From: Rhea pennata
Taxonomy: Eukaryota; Chordata; Aves; Rheiformes; Rheidae
Length of the DNA stretch: 64,000 bases
Assembly: GCF_028389875.1 (NCBI RefSeq)
Contig: NW_026907680.1
Span: forward strand, 1,984,001 to 2,048,000
Direction of reading: 5' to 3'
Shown here one piece after another: positions 33,673 through 51,031 of the stretch. The position numbers and the translations under genes were made by a program. Positions within the stretch are counted from its first letter, which is position 1; each line of letters begins with the position of its first letter. The notes below the pieces were generated by a model, which worked only from the letters and a program-made list of their open reading frames with translations, was not told the DNA's origin and searched no databases.

Positions 33673-34821
33673 AGTGACCTGCATGCATGCTCTGCCTACA
33701 TCTGGGCTCTGAGGGTGGGGAGAGGGTTCTGCAGAACTCTGTGATGTCGTCCACCTGCTAAGGGCTTTGTGTGTAAATGCTTGATGCCTTTCTCCTTCTT
33801 TGACACTGGGTGCCCAGCAACAACCTATTGCCCACCCCTGAACACAGAGTCTTTGGGGCCACAGAGCAGTCTTGTGTAGTTGGCAGGACAGCAGGTAATG
33901 ATGTGTTTCAGAGCCTGTCCTGGCAGATGACCCTGCTGCTCTCCTCACTGCCTGGAGAGAGTCTCCCTTGGGCTCCTGGAGCTCTCCTTCAGGCATGACG
34001 TGCAGCCCCAGGTGTTTTGATGGGAGGTGATGCACTGATGTGGCCCCAGTCAGTGGAAGCCCTGTGCTTCTGCTGCAGAATTGCCTTCTGCTGCAGGAGC
34101 AGGTGTGAAGCTGGTGAGGGCCAGGTGGGGACCCTACTCCCCCTGTGCTCATATCACCTCTCCGCGGTGTGTATTTGCAGGCTGGTGCCAGTCACCTCAG
34201 AGTGCTCTGCACAGAGTGCAGCAGCGGGCAGGAAGAAGGAACGGAGAGAAGCCCGAGCACTAGTGCATGTCCTCTGAGTGAGACCGTCAGAGGTCTGGAG
34301 TGGTAAGTGCTCCTCATTGAGGCCCTTCATGTGCCAGCCTGCTCTCTGCCCAGGCCTTGTGCTATGGGTGCTGGTTGTACAAGAGCCCTGCTGGGCCCTG
34401 GAAGGCTTTGCGCAGGGCTTTGTTTTCAGAGATGCCAGCTGTGCTCTACTTCTGCAATGTATCTGCCTCTCCAGCGCTCTCTGTGAGCAACCCAACAAAG
34501 CCTCTGGGGCTCTCTGCTTGGTGGCTGTGGAACTGCAGGGCGTTTCCACGCTAGAAGATGGAGAGTTTCTCTTCAGCTGTGTGATGAGTAAGATCTTTGG
34601 TGTGAACAAGCAAGGGATGTTCAGCCTTGCTGGGCTTCCCTTCAGGGCAGAAGGGTGCTGACAGGAAGGCTCACAGGAAGAGTTAGGGAACAGGCCTTTC
34701 CCTTGCGGGAAAAGAGACCGGCTCTGGCCCCCACTGCGCACCCCTGTCCTCCCTAGCAGGACGGCCTTGGCCTTTCTGCCGCAGGAGGGCACAGCCTGTT
34801 CCTTTCTGCCTCCTTCTCCAG

Positions 34822-35427
34822 GGGGAAGAAGAGCCATGGGCGGAGACAGGGACAAGCAGGAGAAAGAGCAGCAGCAGTGTCAGTGTCAGCGGCAGACCCG
34901 GTGGCAACAGAAGACAGAGCAGCAGTGGCAGGGGCAGTGGCAGCATCAGTGGCAGCATCAGTGCCGGCAGCAGCCCCACTGGCAGTGGCAGTGGGAGCCC
35001 CAGTGGCAGACACAGCGGCAGCCCCACCGGGAGCCCCAGTGGCACTGGGAAACCCACTGTCAGACAGAGCGACAGCCCCAGTGTCAGCAGCAGCCTCACT
35101 GGCAGTGGCAGTGGAAGCTCCAGCTGCAGGCACAGCAGCAGCTCCAGTGCCAGTGTCAGACAGAGCGGCAGCGGCAGTGGAAGCTCCAGTGGCGGGGACA
35201 ACAGCAGATCCACTGGCGGTGGCAGCAGCAGTGGAAGCCCCGGTGGCGGGCACAGCGGCAGCCCCAGGGGCAGGCGCAGTCGAAGACCACATGTCAGACA
35301 GAGGGGAAGCGGCAGTGGGAGCCCCGGGGGCAGCGGCGGTGGCCACAGCAGCAGCCACAACGGCGGCAGCGGCAGCTCTGCTTGTGAGCCGCGCGAGCAC
35401 CCAGGAAGTTCTTGTGTGCTGAATTAA
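34822..35427 (+). CDS. Terminal Ser/Gly-rich repeat exon, B copy (201 aa)
   Basis: The exon follows an acceptor CCTTCTCCAG and reads 202 codons in phase 0. It starts GEEEPWAETG, continues with basic Ser/Gly/Pro repeats of the type SGSGSPSGR and HSGSPTG, and ends CEPREHPGSS..LN followed by TAA. The DNA is an imperfect minisatellite of AGTGGC-type hexamers and triplets. Low complexity makes other frames open too, but only this frame joins the shared start and tail. The Glu-rich exon found upstream in A and C is absent here, so copy B is probably incomplete. Confidence 0.5.
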   Translation, partial: GEEEPWAETGTSRRKSSSSVSVSGRPGGNRRQSSSGRGSGSISGSISAGSSPTGSGSGSPSGRHSGSPTGSPSGTGKPTVRQSDSPSVSSSLTGSGSGSSSCRHSSSSSASVRQSGSGSGSSSGGDNSRSTGGGSSSGSPGGGHSGSPRGRRSRRPHVRQRGSGSGSPGGSGGGHSSSHNGGSGSSACEPREHPGSSCVLN

Positions 35428-35699
35428 ACCAGCTGCCCCAGGCCGGGTGGCTCTTGGCGGGGTGTGCGGCGCGCTCGCCCGCCTGCAGCGCGGCAGCTCT
35501 GGGGAGGCCTGAGGAGCGGAGCGGAGCAGCCGGGGCTCGGGGCCAGGAAGGCTCCTCCTCACAGCGGCTGCTCCCGCGAGGCGCCAGGGAGGGGGCGGGG
35601 CTCGGCGGCCGCGCTGCCTGCTGGGATTGCAGTTCCCGGCGCGGGGCGGCAGCGGCATCGCTGGGCCTGGGGGAGGGAGGGGGCGCGGGGAGGGGCCCA

Positions 35700-36065
35700 G
35701 GCGTCCGAGCCGGCGCTCAGGTAACGGGGGTGGGGGGAGGGTGCTGGGACGCCTGGGCCCCTGACGTGGGAAGGGATGGGGACTTCCTGGGCACGTGGAA
35801 GGAGGGGCCCAGACGCCTGGGCCCCTGGGGTAGGGGGAGGCAATGGGGTGTCCGGATGCCTGGGCCCTGGAGTCAGGGCGGGGCAGAGGGATGCCCGTAC
35901 GCCTGGGCCGCTCGCGTAGTGGGCAGAAGAGAGGTGCCCGGACACCTGGGCCCCTCGGGTAGAGGCGGGCAGGAGAGTGCCCAGATGCCTGGGCCCCTGG
36001 GGTGCAGGGGGGCAGAGGGGTGCCTGGACCCCTGGGGTGGGGGGGAGCAGGGGGGATGTTGCCCC
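35700..36065. repeat. GC-rich minisatellite (about 42-bp unit) upstream of the CARD gene
   Basis: About seven degenerate units with core GCCTGGGCCCCTGGGG recur at about 35751, 35813, 35858, 35900, 35941, 35984 and 36022. The left arm carries the inverted counterpart at about 29390-29700. With the CpG-rich DNA at 35440-35720 it forms the likely promoter side of the CARD gene. Confidence 0.75.
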
Positions 36066-36250
36066 AGTGGTCCCCATTGCGCTGCATATGTGTGTGCGTG
36101 GGGCTGCCGTGTGCGTGTCTTTGCCTGTGAAAGGCCCAGCTGTGTCGTTGGCATGTGCGTGTCGGCGTGTTTGTGGGGCAGCCATGTTGACGTGTGCATG
36201 GTTGCTGCAGAACAAACCAAGGGTGATGAGCACAATTGAACGTATTTGCC

Positions 36251-37306
36251 ATGACACTGTCTGAAATTAGCTTAAAACTCCAATGCAGTGAGTTCCCAGC
36301 AAGACATACGGGTTGAACCAGGTGATGGGATGTCTCCTCCCTGTCAGAGGTGCTCATCGTACATCATCCATAGCTCCAGCATTTCCCATGGCCAGTTCAC
36401 ACTGCGCAGCTGTGGTGGTCTCTGATAGGGCTGTAATTAGCTGTGCTGTCACTTGATGGCACTGGCTCAGTGGAGATGGGAGCAGCCATGAGAGAGGGTC
36501 ACCAGCAAGGCTGGGAGGTGGCCTGGGAGTCCTAGTCCCCTAAGGGAAGGAGCCTCCTTTGGAAAGGTGTCTGCTCTGTCCTTCCCTTCTGCAGCGCCCC
36601 ATTGACCATGCAAGATTGGAGCTCCCTCCCATTGCTTCCCCTCTCATTTCTTTTCTGTTTTGCTGTCCCACAGGCTTTAGGGGCAGAGAACAAATCCCCA
36701 AAGAATCTGTTCAAATGTTGGCAGTGACAGGTGAGACTTTTGGGGGCAAAATGCCTCAAAACCAGGGGCAGGGGCTCAAACACCCACTCTAAAACACAGC
36801 ATTGGCCCCGGCACAGCCCCAGTTTGAATTAGACCTTCACACGAGCCTCTGCTTTCGGCTAGATGCTGCCATCACCCACTAACAACAGAGAGGACTGGGT
36901 GCTCCGTGGTGCCGTTCATTTCCTCCTTGGGTCGTGCTTGGGTCTGAGGCAAACCCCGCTGTGAAGTGGCTGCTGCTCCATGACCTGTGAAGCAGCTGAA
37001 GGAGCACCAGTGTGTCCACAGATGACTAACCCTTTGCTTCTGGCCTCCCCAGGGGAACACTTTGTTGATAGGCACCGAGTGGTGCTGATTGAACGTGTTG
37101 TTGAAGTGAAAGGTGTCCTGGACCTCCTGCTCGGGGACATTCTGGACTTTGAGCAATACCAAAGAATTCTGGCGGAGAAAACATCCCACACCATGATGCG
37201 TGAGCTGTTCAGGCTGATGCCGAGCTGGACTTCCTGGTGCAAGGATCGCCTGTACGAGGCCCTGAAGAAAAAGCCCCCACCCCTCGTTGAAGCCCTTGAG
37301 AAGTAA
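36251..37306 (+). CDS. Candidate CARD-only protein, ASC/NLRP1-type CARD
   Basis: Predicted exons are 36251-36287 (ATG), 36674-36730 and 37053-37306 (stop): 348 nt, 115 aa. Donors are CA|GTGAGT and CAG|GTGAGA; acceptors are TGTCCCACAG and CCTCCCCAG. Phases 1 and 1 match at both junctions. The last 83 residues form a CARD: HFVDRHR at its start, then LLLG, FEQYQRILAE, MRELF, WCKDRLYEAL and PPLVEALEK. This pattern is that of the CARDs of ASC, NLRP1 and CARD8, which bind caspase-1-type CARDs by homotypic contact. The preceding 32 residues are not recognised, and no pyrin, FIIND or NACHT domain is seen. A GC-rich minisatellite region lies just upstream. It could instead be the 3' end of a larger gene whose upstream exons I missed. 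The exon 3 call is strong; exons 1-2 are inferred from splice signals and phase. Confidence 0.68.
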
Positions 37307-37409
37307 TTTGCAGAGGCACTGACTGCTCTGTGATACAGAGGAGTTCTTCCATGGAGAAGCAAAGTTCCTCTAGGCAGCTCACAAGTGACTTCACAAATGG
37401 CAGCATCAC

Positions 37410-38105
37410 CAAATCACTGAATCAACGCATTGCTGAAGTTGGAAAGCACCCCTGGAGAACATCTGCTTCCACCCTCTTTTCTTTTATACCTGGAGGTATA
37501 CCTGGAGCATGCTGACTGAGACTGTGTCCAGTTGGGTTTTGAGCAGCAGCAAGGATGGAGACTCACAGTCCTGCTGAGCAACTTGGTCCAGTCTTCCATC
37601 GCTCTTGCAGTAGAAAGTCTTTTCTTACATTTCAATGGAATTTCTTGTATTTCTACATGTGCCTGTTGCCTCCCATCCTGCCACTGGCTGTCACAGAAGA
37701 ATCTGTCTCTGTCTTCTTTATGCCATGTCCCCATCAGGTACTTCTGTACATTCAAATTGCCCTGAGCCTTCTCCCCTTACACACTGAACAGGCCCAGCTA
37801 TCTCTGTCTCTCCTCATACAGGAGATGCTCCAGGCCCTTAGTCTTCTTTGTGGTTGGACTCACTCCAGTAGGTCCATGTTTCTCTTGTGCTGGTGGACCA
37901 ACCTCTCCAGGTGCAGCCTCACCAGTGCTGAGCAGAGGGGAAGGATCACCTGCCTCCACCTGCTGGCAATGCTCTTCCTGATGCAGCCCAGGATACCATG
38001 GCTGCTCTTTGCCACCAGAGCACTTTGCTGGTTCATGGTCAGCTTGGTGCCCACCACAGCCCCCAGGTCCTTCTCTGAAAAGCTCCTTTCCAGCACAGCC
38101 AGGTA
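37410..38105 (-). mobile_element. CR1 LINE 3' fragment, right arm (inverted copy)
   Basis: Reverse complement of the element at 27310-28003, same borders. Confidence 0.85.
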
Positions 38106-38939
38106 TCAGCACCCCTCCCTGGTTACACACCAAGTCCCTGCTTCATCAGGACATTGTTGAAGAAGCAATGGGAGACAGCGTGGAGCCCTCCTGGAGGCAG
38201 CTGCACAACACCTGCTGCTCTCCCCTCCGGCACTGAGCTTGCCAACACCCCTGCTGCCTCCCCAGGCTGGTTGCTCCCTCCCAGGCACTAACAGCAGCTT
38301 TGTGGCCACTGGTGGCCTCTCAGGTCTTGAGGCGCAAGTGTGCTCACTAGCAGAAGCAGCAGCAAGGTTCTTCCTCCTGGCTTCCAGGTGGGTGTGGCTG
38401 GAATCACCTCCCTGTCAGCACTGACACCATTTTCCTGCCGCGACGCTCCTGGGTGCAAGGCACAAGTGCCCTCACACTCAGCATCAAAGCCTTGTGCCGG
38501 CCAGTGGCCATGCGGGGCAGCACTACAGGGTTTTCCACTGCAGGAGGACTGAAGTAGGGGACACAGAACAGATCCAGGAGCAATGTGCTCAGTGCTAAGA
38601 GAACGCTGAAAATGCTACATGTCTGTAGCAGGAAGAGAATGGAAGGGAGCAGAGGGACTGCTTTGGCTAAAAGGCAGCACCTGACTTGAGCAAGACCACA
38701 CGTGTGCTTCCATACAAAATACTTAGGCAGCTCCATCAAGCTGCAGAAGAAAGGTTAGCCAGTTGGTTACTCGCACGAGAAGGGACATGGACTTTACGGT
38801 GCCAGACATGCTCCGTATCCCTGCAGGCTTGTTAGAGGGAAGTGCCATGTGCCTGGCAGTTTTTGAAACCCCTTGGAGTTTAGGTTCAGCCTGCGGCAAG
38901 GATTTCTCACAGCCAGACCACTTAGTGGGAAACCATTAC

Positions 38940-39114
38940 CGTGCTGTGTAAAGCAAATATTTTTCACCAGCTTTGCTTTGTATTTTGTGCCGGTCACATC
39001 CTTTCTGCTCAGAATATCACAATGCCTCTGTATTGCCCTGGAAAGTGGCATTTGCTGCAGATCCTTCAGTAGATGCGTGGAGGCCAACACATGTACTTCC
39101 AACTTCACCTGCAC
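38940..39114 (-). CDS. Unrecognised exon of the triplicated cluster, right-arm copy
   Basis: Homologous to 25367-25559; acceptor TCTCCCAG, donor G|GTAATG, open in phase 0. Upstream on the minus strand an exon (about 40237-40390) reads NCGSYGHHLHNRPGRVCIGI.. then LPLVYAVCFPGSDKGK and ends AAG|GTATGG in phase 0, so the two join cleanly. This is the best-preserved copy of the cluster. Confidence 0.45.
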
Positions 39115-39349
39115 CTGGGAGAGGGGGAAAAAAAAAATCCAGTGTTAGTATTTCAGCACATGTAGCCCAAAGCGTTTGTGGAAATAAATAGTACATGGGA
39201 ATGGAGAGTGCAAAAATGTAGAGAGATGTAAAGCCCTCAGAGGAACTCAAAATGAAAGGGGCCCACACAGAGGAAGACATTTGATTTTTTGTGTTTGATT
39301 ATCACTCAACGGGCTCTTGAAAGAGAGTGAAGGAAATTCCACTGGATAT

Positions 39350-39657
39350 CCCCATCAAAGGGATGGGGCCGAACTCTTTTCACTAGTGCCACGCAACAGG
39401 ACAAGAGGCAACGGGCACAAACTGAACCAGTGGAAGCTCCGCCTCAATATGAGGAGGAATTTCTTTCCTGTGAGAGTGACCGAGCACTGGGAGAGGTTTC
39501 CCAGAGACATTGTAGAGTCTCCTCCTCTGGAGAGATTCAGACCCTGCCCGGATGCAACCCTGTCTAACATGGTCGAGGTGACCCTGCCTGAGCAGGGAGG
39601 TTGGACTAGATGATCCCCTGAGGTCCCTTCCAACCTTACCCATTCTGTGATTCTGTG
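39350..39657 (+). mobile_element. CR1 LINE 3' fragment, right arm (absent from left arm)
   Basis: Ends CCCATTCTGTGATTCTGTG. Flanked by GATAT on both sides; the left arm has the uninterrupted site at 25141-25146. Confidence 0.92.
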
Positions 39658-40575
39658 ATATGCACCACACGTTTTCAGAAAACCCACCGACCATATCTAC
39701 TTACACCACTGCCCAACCTGGACCCCTGCATGTTGGACTCCTGTCTCCAAGCGTCCCATCTTCCTTCACAGCTCAGAAAGGCAGTTTTATGGAGGACAAA
39801 TCTTTTAGCCGCTTTCTGCTGAGCCTTCTCGATGGAGATGTATATGCATACACAAACACACACACGGGTACCCCTTGCCCTGTCGAAACTTCCTTTTTTC
39901 CAGGGAAGCTCCTCTACAGGACTATGTAAACCAACCAAGAAGACCCTCACTGTCTTCCTGCATCGAGCACAATCAGATAAAGTCTCAGATGCCAATAAAT
40001 GACATTGCTGCCAGTCAGCACGGGATGACATTCAAAAATGCTAGTGTTAGGCAATAGGTTTGTGGACACGCCAGCAAATGTTGAAAGCTGTAGAGAAACA
40101 AATCACAGTGCTGGGTGAGGAAAAGATCCTGGAGCAAAAAGGACCTCTCTGATGAGCTCTGTGCTTTGAAATAGGTCCTGTCACAAAGCAGGGACTCCAG
40201 AGGAACCAGTTTGCCCTCCTCCCCCGCCCATACCTTTCCTTTGTCGGAGCCTGGGAAGCACACTGCATACACGAGTGGAAGGCCCACATCTCCAGTGGAT
40301 CTGAGGAGCTTTCCTTCTCTGACAATACCTATGCAGACTCTTCCTGGGCGGTTGTGCAAATGGTGCCCATAGGAGCCACAGTTGTCTCAGTGTGGCCGGG
40401 GACACTGCCAGGGAGTTCTTGTTTTCTTCTTGAAATTGTATGAGTAAAGAGAAAAGCAAGAACTCAGCCCCTCCAGGAGAGCTCCTGCTGAAGGTGGCAG
40501 CCCAGCATGCCAAGAGGCCCACTTGTGTTCTGAGGCCATACTTGAAGACCAGGCTGAGAAAATTGTGGGCTTTCC

Positions 40576-40591
40576 TAGCCCAGATGTGGTC
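40576..40591. other. Junction filler joining TMEM209 and CARD-side DNA
   Basis: About 16 bp matching neither flank. It separates sequence equivalent to left position 22528 from sequence equivalent to left position 7758. Confidence 0.7.
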
Positions 40592-48268
<7,677 letters not shown>

Positions 48269-49084
48269 GGAATAATTGGATTTTGTGACCTCTCTGGATG
48301 CTTCAGGTGTCTCCACCGCAGATATAAGGGAAAGAGAAAATTTTTTGACTTGCTGGTTTCAGTAGGTATTTTTAAAATAGATTTAAAACAAAACAAAATA
48401 ACCATACCATTCAAATGTGACCATCTTACAAGACAGAAGATGTTGTGGGTGATTGAGTACGACTAGAACGTTACCCTGCCTTTGCTTTTTAATTTTTTAA
48501 AAATTCTTTTATTTCTCACGTTAGCTTTTCTGCTAGCAGCTCCTTACTTTTAGGGCCTTGCAGACTGGCATGTGGCTTCAGCATCCCTGCATGAAACCAG
48601 AGTGGATACACCTGCGTGGGCTCATCCCAGGAACTTCAGGGAACACCCCGAAGTTCCTGCTGCCTCGCCAGAGCGTGCCCAGAAATGGCTTTTTTCTCTT
48701 TTTTTCCCCTGGGGGGCGAGTGGCCGCCGCCTGGCCAGAGCCTCTGGCTTCTCGGGAACGAGTCAAGCTCTGGGGCCGCCGGCCAAGCTGCGGTTCCCGT
48801 GGCAGTGACGGTCTCAAAGCTCGGGCAGCAGTGGAACGTCCCCGCTGCGGAACGACGCCTGCGCGAGCGTCTCACCACGCCCACACGTGCCGCCGTTCCC
48901 CTTCTGCGGAATTGGCTTTTGGGGGAAAACACTTGCCTTTGTTTCAAAGAGCAGGCCCTGCTTTTAAAGGGGGGGAAACCATTGCAAATTCAGGCAAATC
49001 AAAAAGGGCGTTAGAAGTTGATGTGGTTTATTTTTTTAAACAGAGGGGTAAAACTGCAATACTGTTGTCCCAAAATCTGGGTTC
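48269..49084. other. Flank beyond the right arm, no gene supported
   Basis: AT-rich at first, then a small CpG-rich patch at about 48700-48900 with overlapping open frames. It could be promoter-like sequence of a neighbour, but no exon or motif decides this. Confidence 0.4.
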
Positions 49085-49611
49085 TGTTACCCGATGTGCA
49101 AGCAACCAATAGACACACAGGGTCGAGGTATTTGTTTATTTCATTTCTGCGCAGAGATGGGGGCTAGGTGGTAGATCCACAAAGCTAGCACACCTCCTCC
49201 CCCTCTCATTGTTTATACACGCTTTTCAGAGAGTACTTCATGCAAGTTTTCCTATTGGTTACAGTTTCGTTAACTCAGGTAATTGCTCTGCGCTTGCGCT
49301 TTCACATTCTTGTTAATTAGCATAGGAAGTGAAGAAGAGGCGGTAACATCATTATCATGTCATTTCCATCTCATTATTCATTTAGGGGTGTGAAGTTCAA
49401 TATGTTAATAAGCCTTAATGAACCTGAGGTCACTTCTGGGTTATTCTGCTGTGTTTTTCTTATCTACCCCTCGCAATCTTCAAAGCGTTGTGGTTTCATC
49501 AAGGTTACTTAGCCGGAGCTGGTTATCCTTTGCAGTACTGTTTTTCTCTCCCCCGTGTCCTTGAGTCTTGTTAACTATTTGCAAGGTTTTCCCCACAGTA
49601 TTTCTCTAACA
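49085..49611 (-). mobile_element. Solo LTR of an endogenous retrovirus
   Basis: 527 bp bounded by TGTTAC...CTAACA on the plus strand, i.e. the TGTTAG...GTAACA ends expected of an LTR read on the minus strand. AATAAA on the minus strand lies near its 3' end. No retroviral genes flank it. No target duplication is seen; the right edge coincides with the start of the third copy. Confidence 0.65.
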
Positions 49612-50309
49612 CCAACACCCCTGCTGATTCCTCAGGCTGGTTGTGTCCCGCCAGGCACTAACAGCAGCCTTGTGGCCACTGGTGGCCTCTCAGGTCTTGA
49701 GGCGCAAGTGAGCTCACTAGCAGAAGCAGCAGCAAGGTTCCTCCTCCTGGCTTCCAGGTGGGTGGGGCTGGAATCACCTCCCTGTCAGCACTGACACCAT
49801 TTTCCTGCTGCGAGGCTTCCAGGTGCAAGGCACAAGTGCCCTCACACTCAGCATCAAAGCCTTGTGCCCGCCAGTGGCCATTCTGGGCTGCACTACAGGG
49901 TTTTCCAGTGCATGAGGACTGAAGTAGGGGACACAGAACAGATCCAGGAGCAATGTGCTCAGTGCTAAGAGAACGCTGAAATTGCTACATGTCTGTAGCC
50001 GGAAGAGAATGGAAGGGAGCAGAGGGACTGCTTTGGCTAAAAGGCAGCGCCTGACTTGAGCAAGACCACACATGTGCTTCCATACAAAATACTTAGGCAG
50101 CTCCATCAAGCTGCAGAAGAAAAATTAGCCAGTTGGTTACTCACACGAGAAGGGACATGGACTTTACGGTGCCAGACATGCTCCGTATCCCTGCCGGCTT
50201 GTTAGAGGGAAGTGCAGTGTGCCTGGCAGTTTTTGAATACCCTTGGAGTTTAGGTTCAGCCTGCAGTAAGGATTTCTCACAGCCAGACCATTTAGTGGGA
50301 AACCATTAC

Positions 50310-50490
50310 CGTGCTGTGTAAAGGAAATATTTTTCACCAGCATTGCATAGTATTTTGTGCCGGTCACATCCTTTCTGCTCAGAATATCACAATGGCTCTG
50401 TATTGCCCTAGAAAGTGGCATTTGCTGAAGATCCTTCAGAAGACCCCTCATTCTGGAGGCCAACACATGTACTTCCAACTTCACCTGCAC
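50310..50490 (-). CDS. Unrecognised exon of the triplicated cluster, third copy
   Basis: Same exon, open, with two extra residues (ASRMRGLLKDL). Its upstream partner exon at about 51610-51750 contains an in-frame TAA (GSCG-type start reading TCC TAA), so this copy as a whole is probably non-coding. Confidence 0.35.
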
Positions 50491-50723
50491 CTGGGAGAGG
50501 GGAAAAAAAAATCCAGTGTTAGTATTTCAGCACACGTAGCCCAAAGCGTTTGTGGAAATAAATAGTACATGGGACTGGAGATTGCAAAAATGTAGAGAGA
50601 TGTAAAGCCTTCAGAGGAAATCAGAATGAAAGGGGCCCACACAGAGGAAGACATTTGATTTTTTGTGTTTGATTATCACTCAACATGCTCTTGAAAGAGA
50701 GTGAAGGAAATTCCACTGGATAT

Positions 50724-51031
50724 CCTCGTCAAAGGGATGGGGCCGAACTCTTTTCACTAGTGCCATGCAACAGGACAAGAGGCAACGGGCACAAACTGAA
50801 CCAGTGGAAGCTCCGCCTCAATATGAGGAGGAATTTCTTTCCTGTGAGAGTGACCGAGCACTGGGAGAGGTTTCCCAGAGACATTGTAGAGTCTCCTCCT
50901 CTGGAGAGATTCAGACCCTGCCCGGATGCAACCCTGTCTAACATGGTCGAGGTGACCCTGCCTGAGCAGGGAGGTTGGACTAGATGATCTCCTGAGGTCC
51001 CTTCCAACCTCACCCATTCTGTGATTCTGTG
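50724..51031 (+). mobile_element. Same CR1 insertion in the third copy
   Basis: Nearly identical to 39350-39657, same borders and flanks, so inherited with the segment rather than inserted independently. Confidence 0.92.

Larger units (their letters stand above)
31425..34690 (+). repeat. Tandem array of about 1.65-kb units, B (two units, inverted)
   Basis: Plus-strand copy of the array. Acceptor landmarks are at about 31790 and 34180, the FLFSC/FLLSS blocks end near 32280 and 34662, and the small exon 32714-32799 has a TTTGCAG acceptor and a GTGAGT donor. The array is stretched by a 729-bp insertion at 32944-33672. It leads directly into the Ser/Gly exon at 34822. Confidence 0.65.
35560..40575 (-). 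repeat. Right-arm segment 2 of the inverted repeat
   Basis: Inverted counterpart of 22528-29826. Shared landmarks are the CARD exons, a CR1 tail, the GC-rich minisatellite and the unrecognised exon cluster. Confidence 0.9.

Noticed and set aside
34753..36357. 534-codon minus-strand open frame across the B copy and minisatellite
   Set aside because: It is the antisense shadow of the Ser/Gly exon and of the GC minisatellite; it changes character at each repeat boundary.
48558..49112. 184-codon plus-strand open frame in the CpG patch
   Set aside because: Overlapping frames on both strands and no exon signals; treated as chance in GC-rich DNA.
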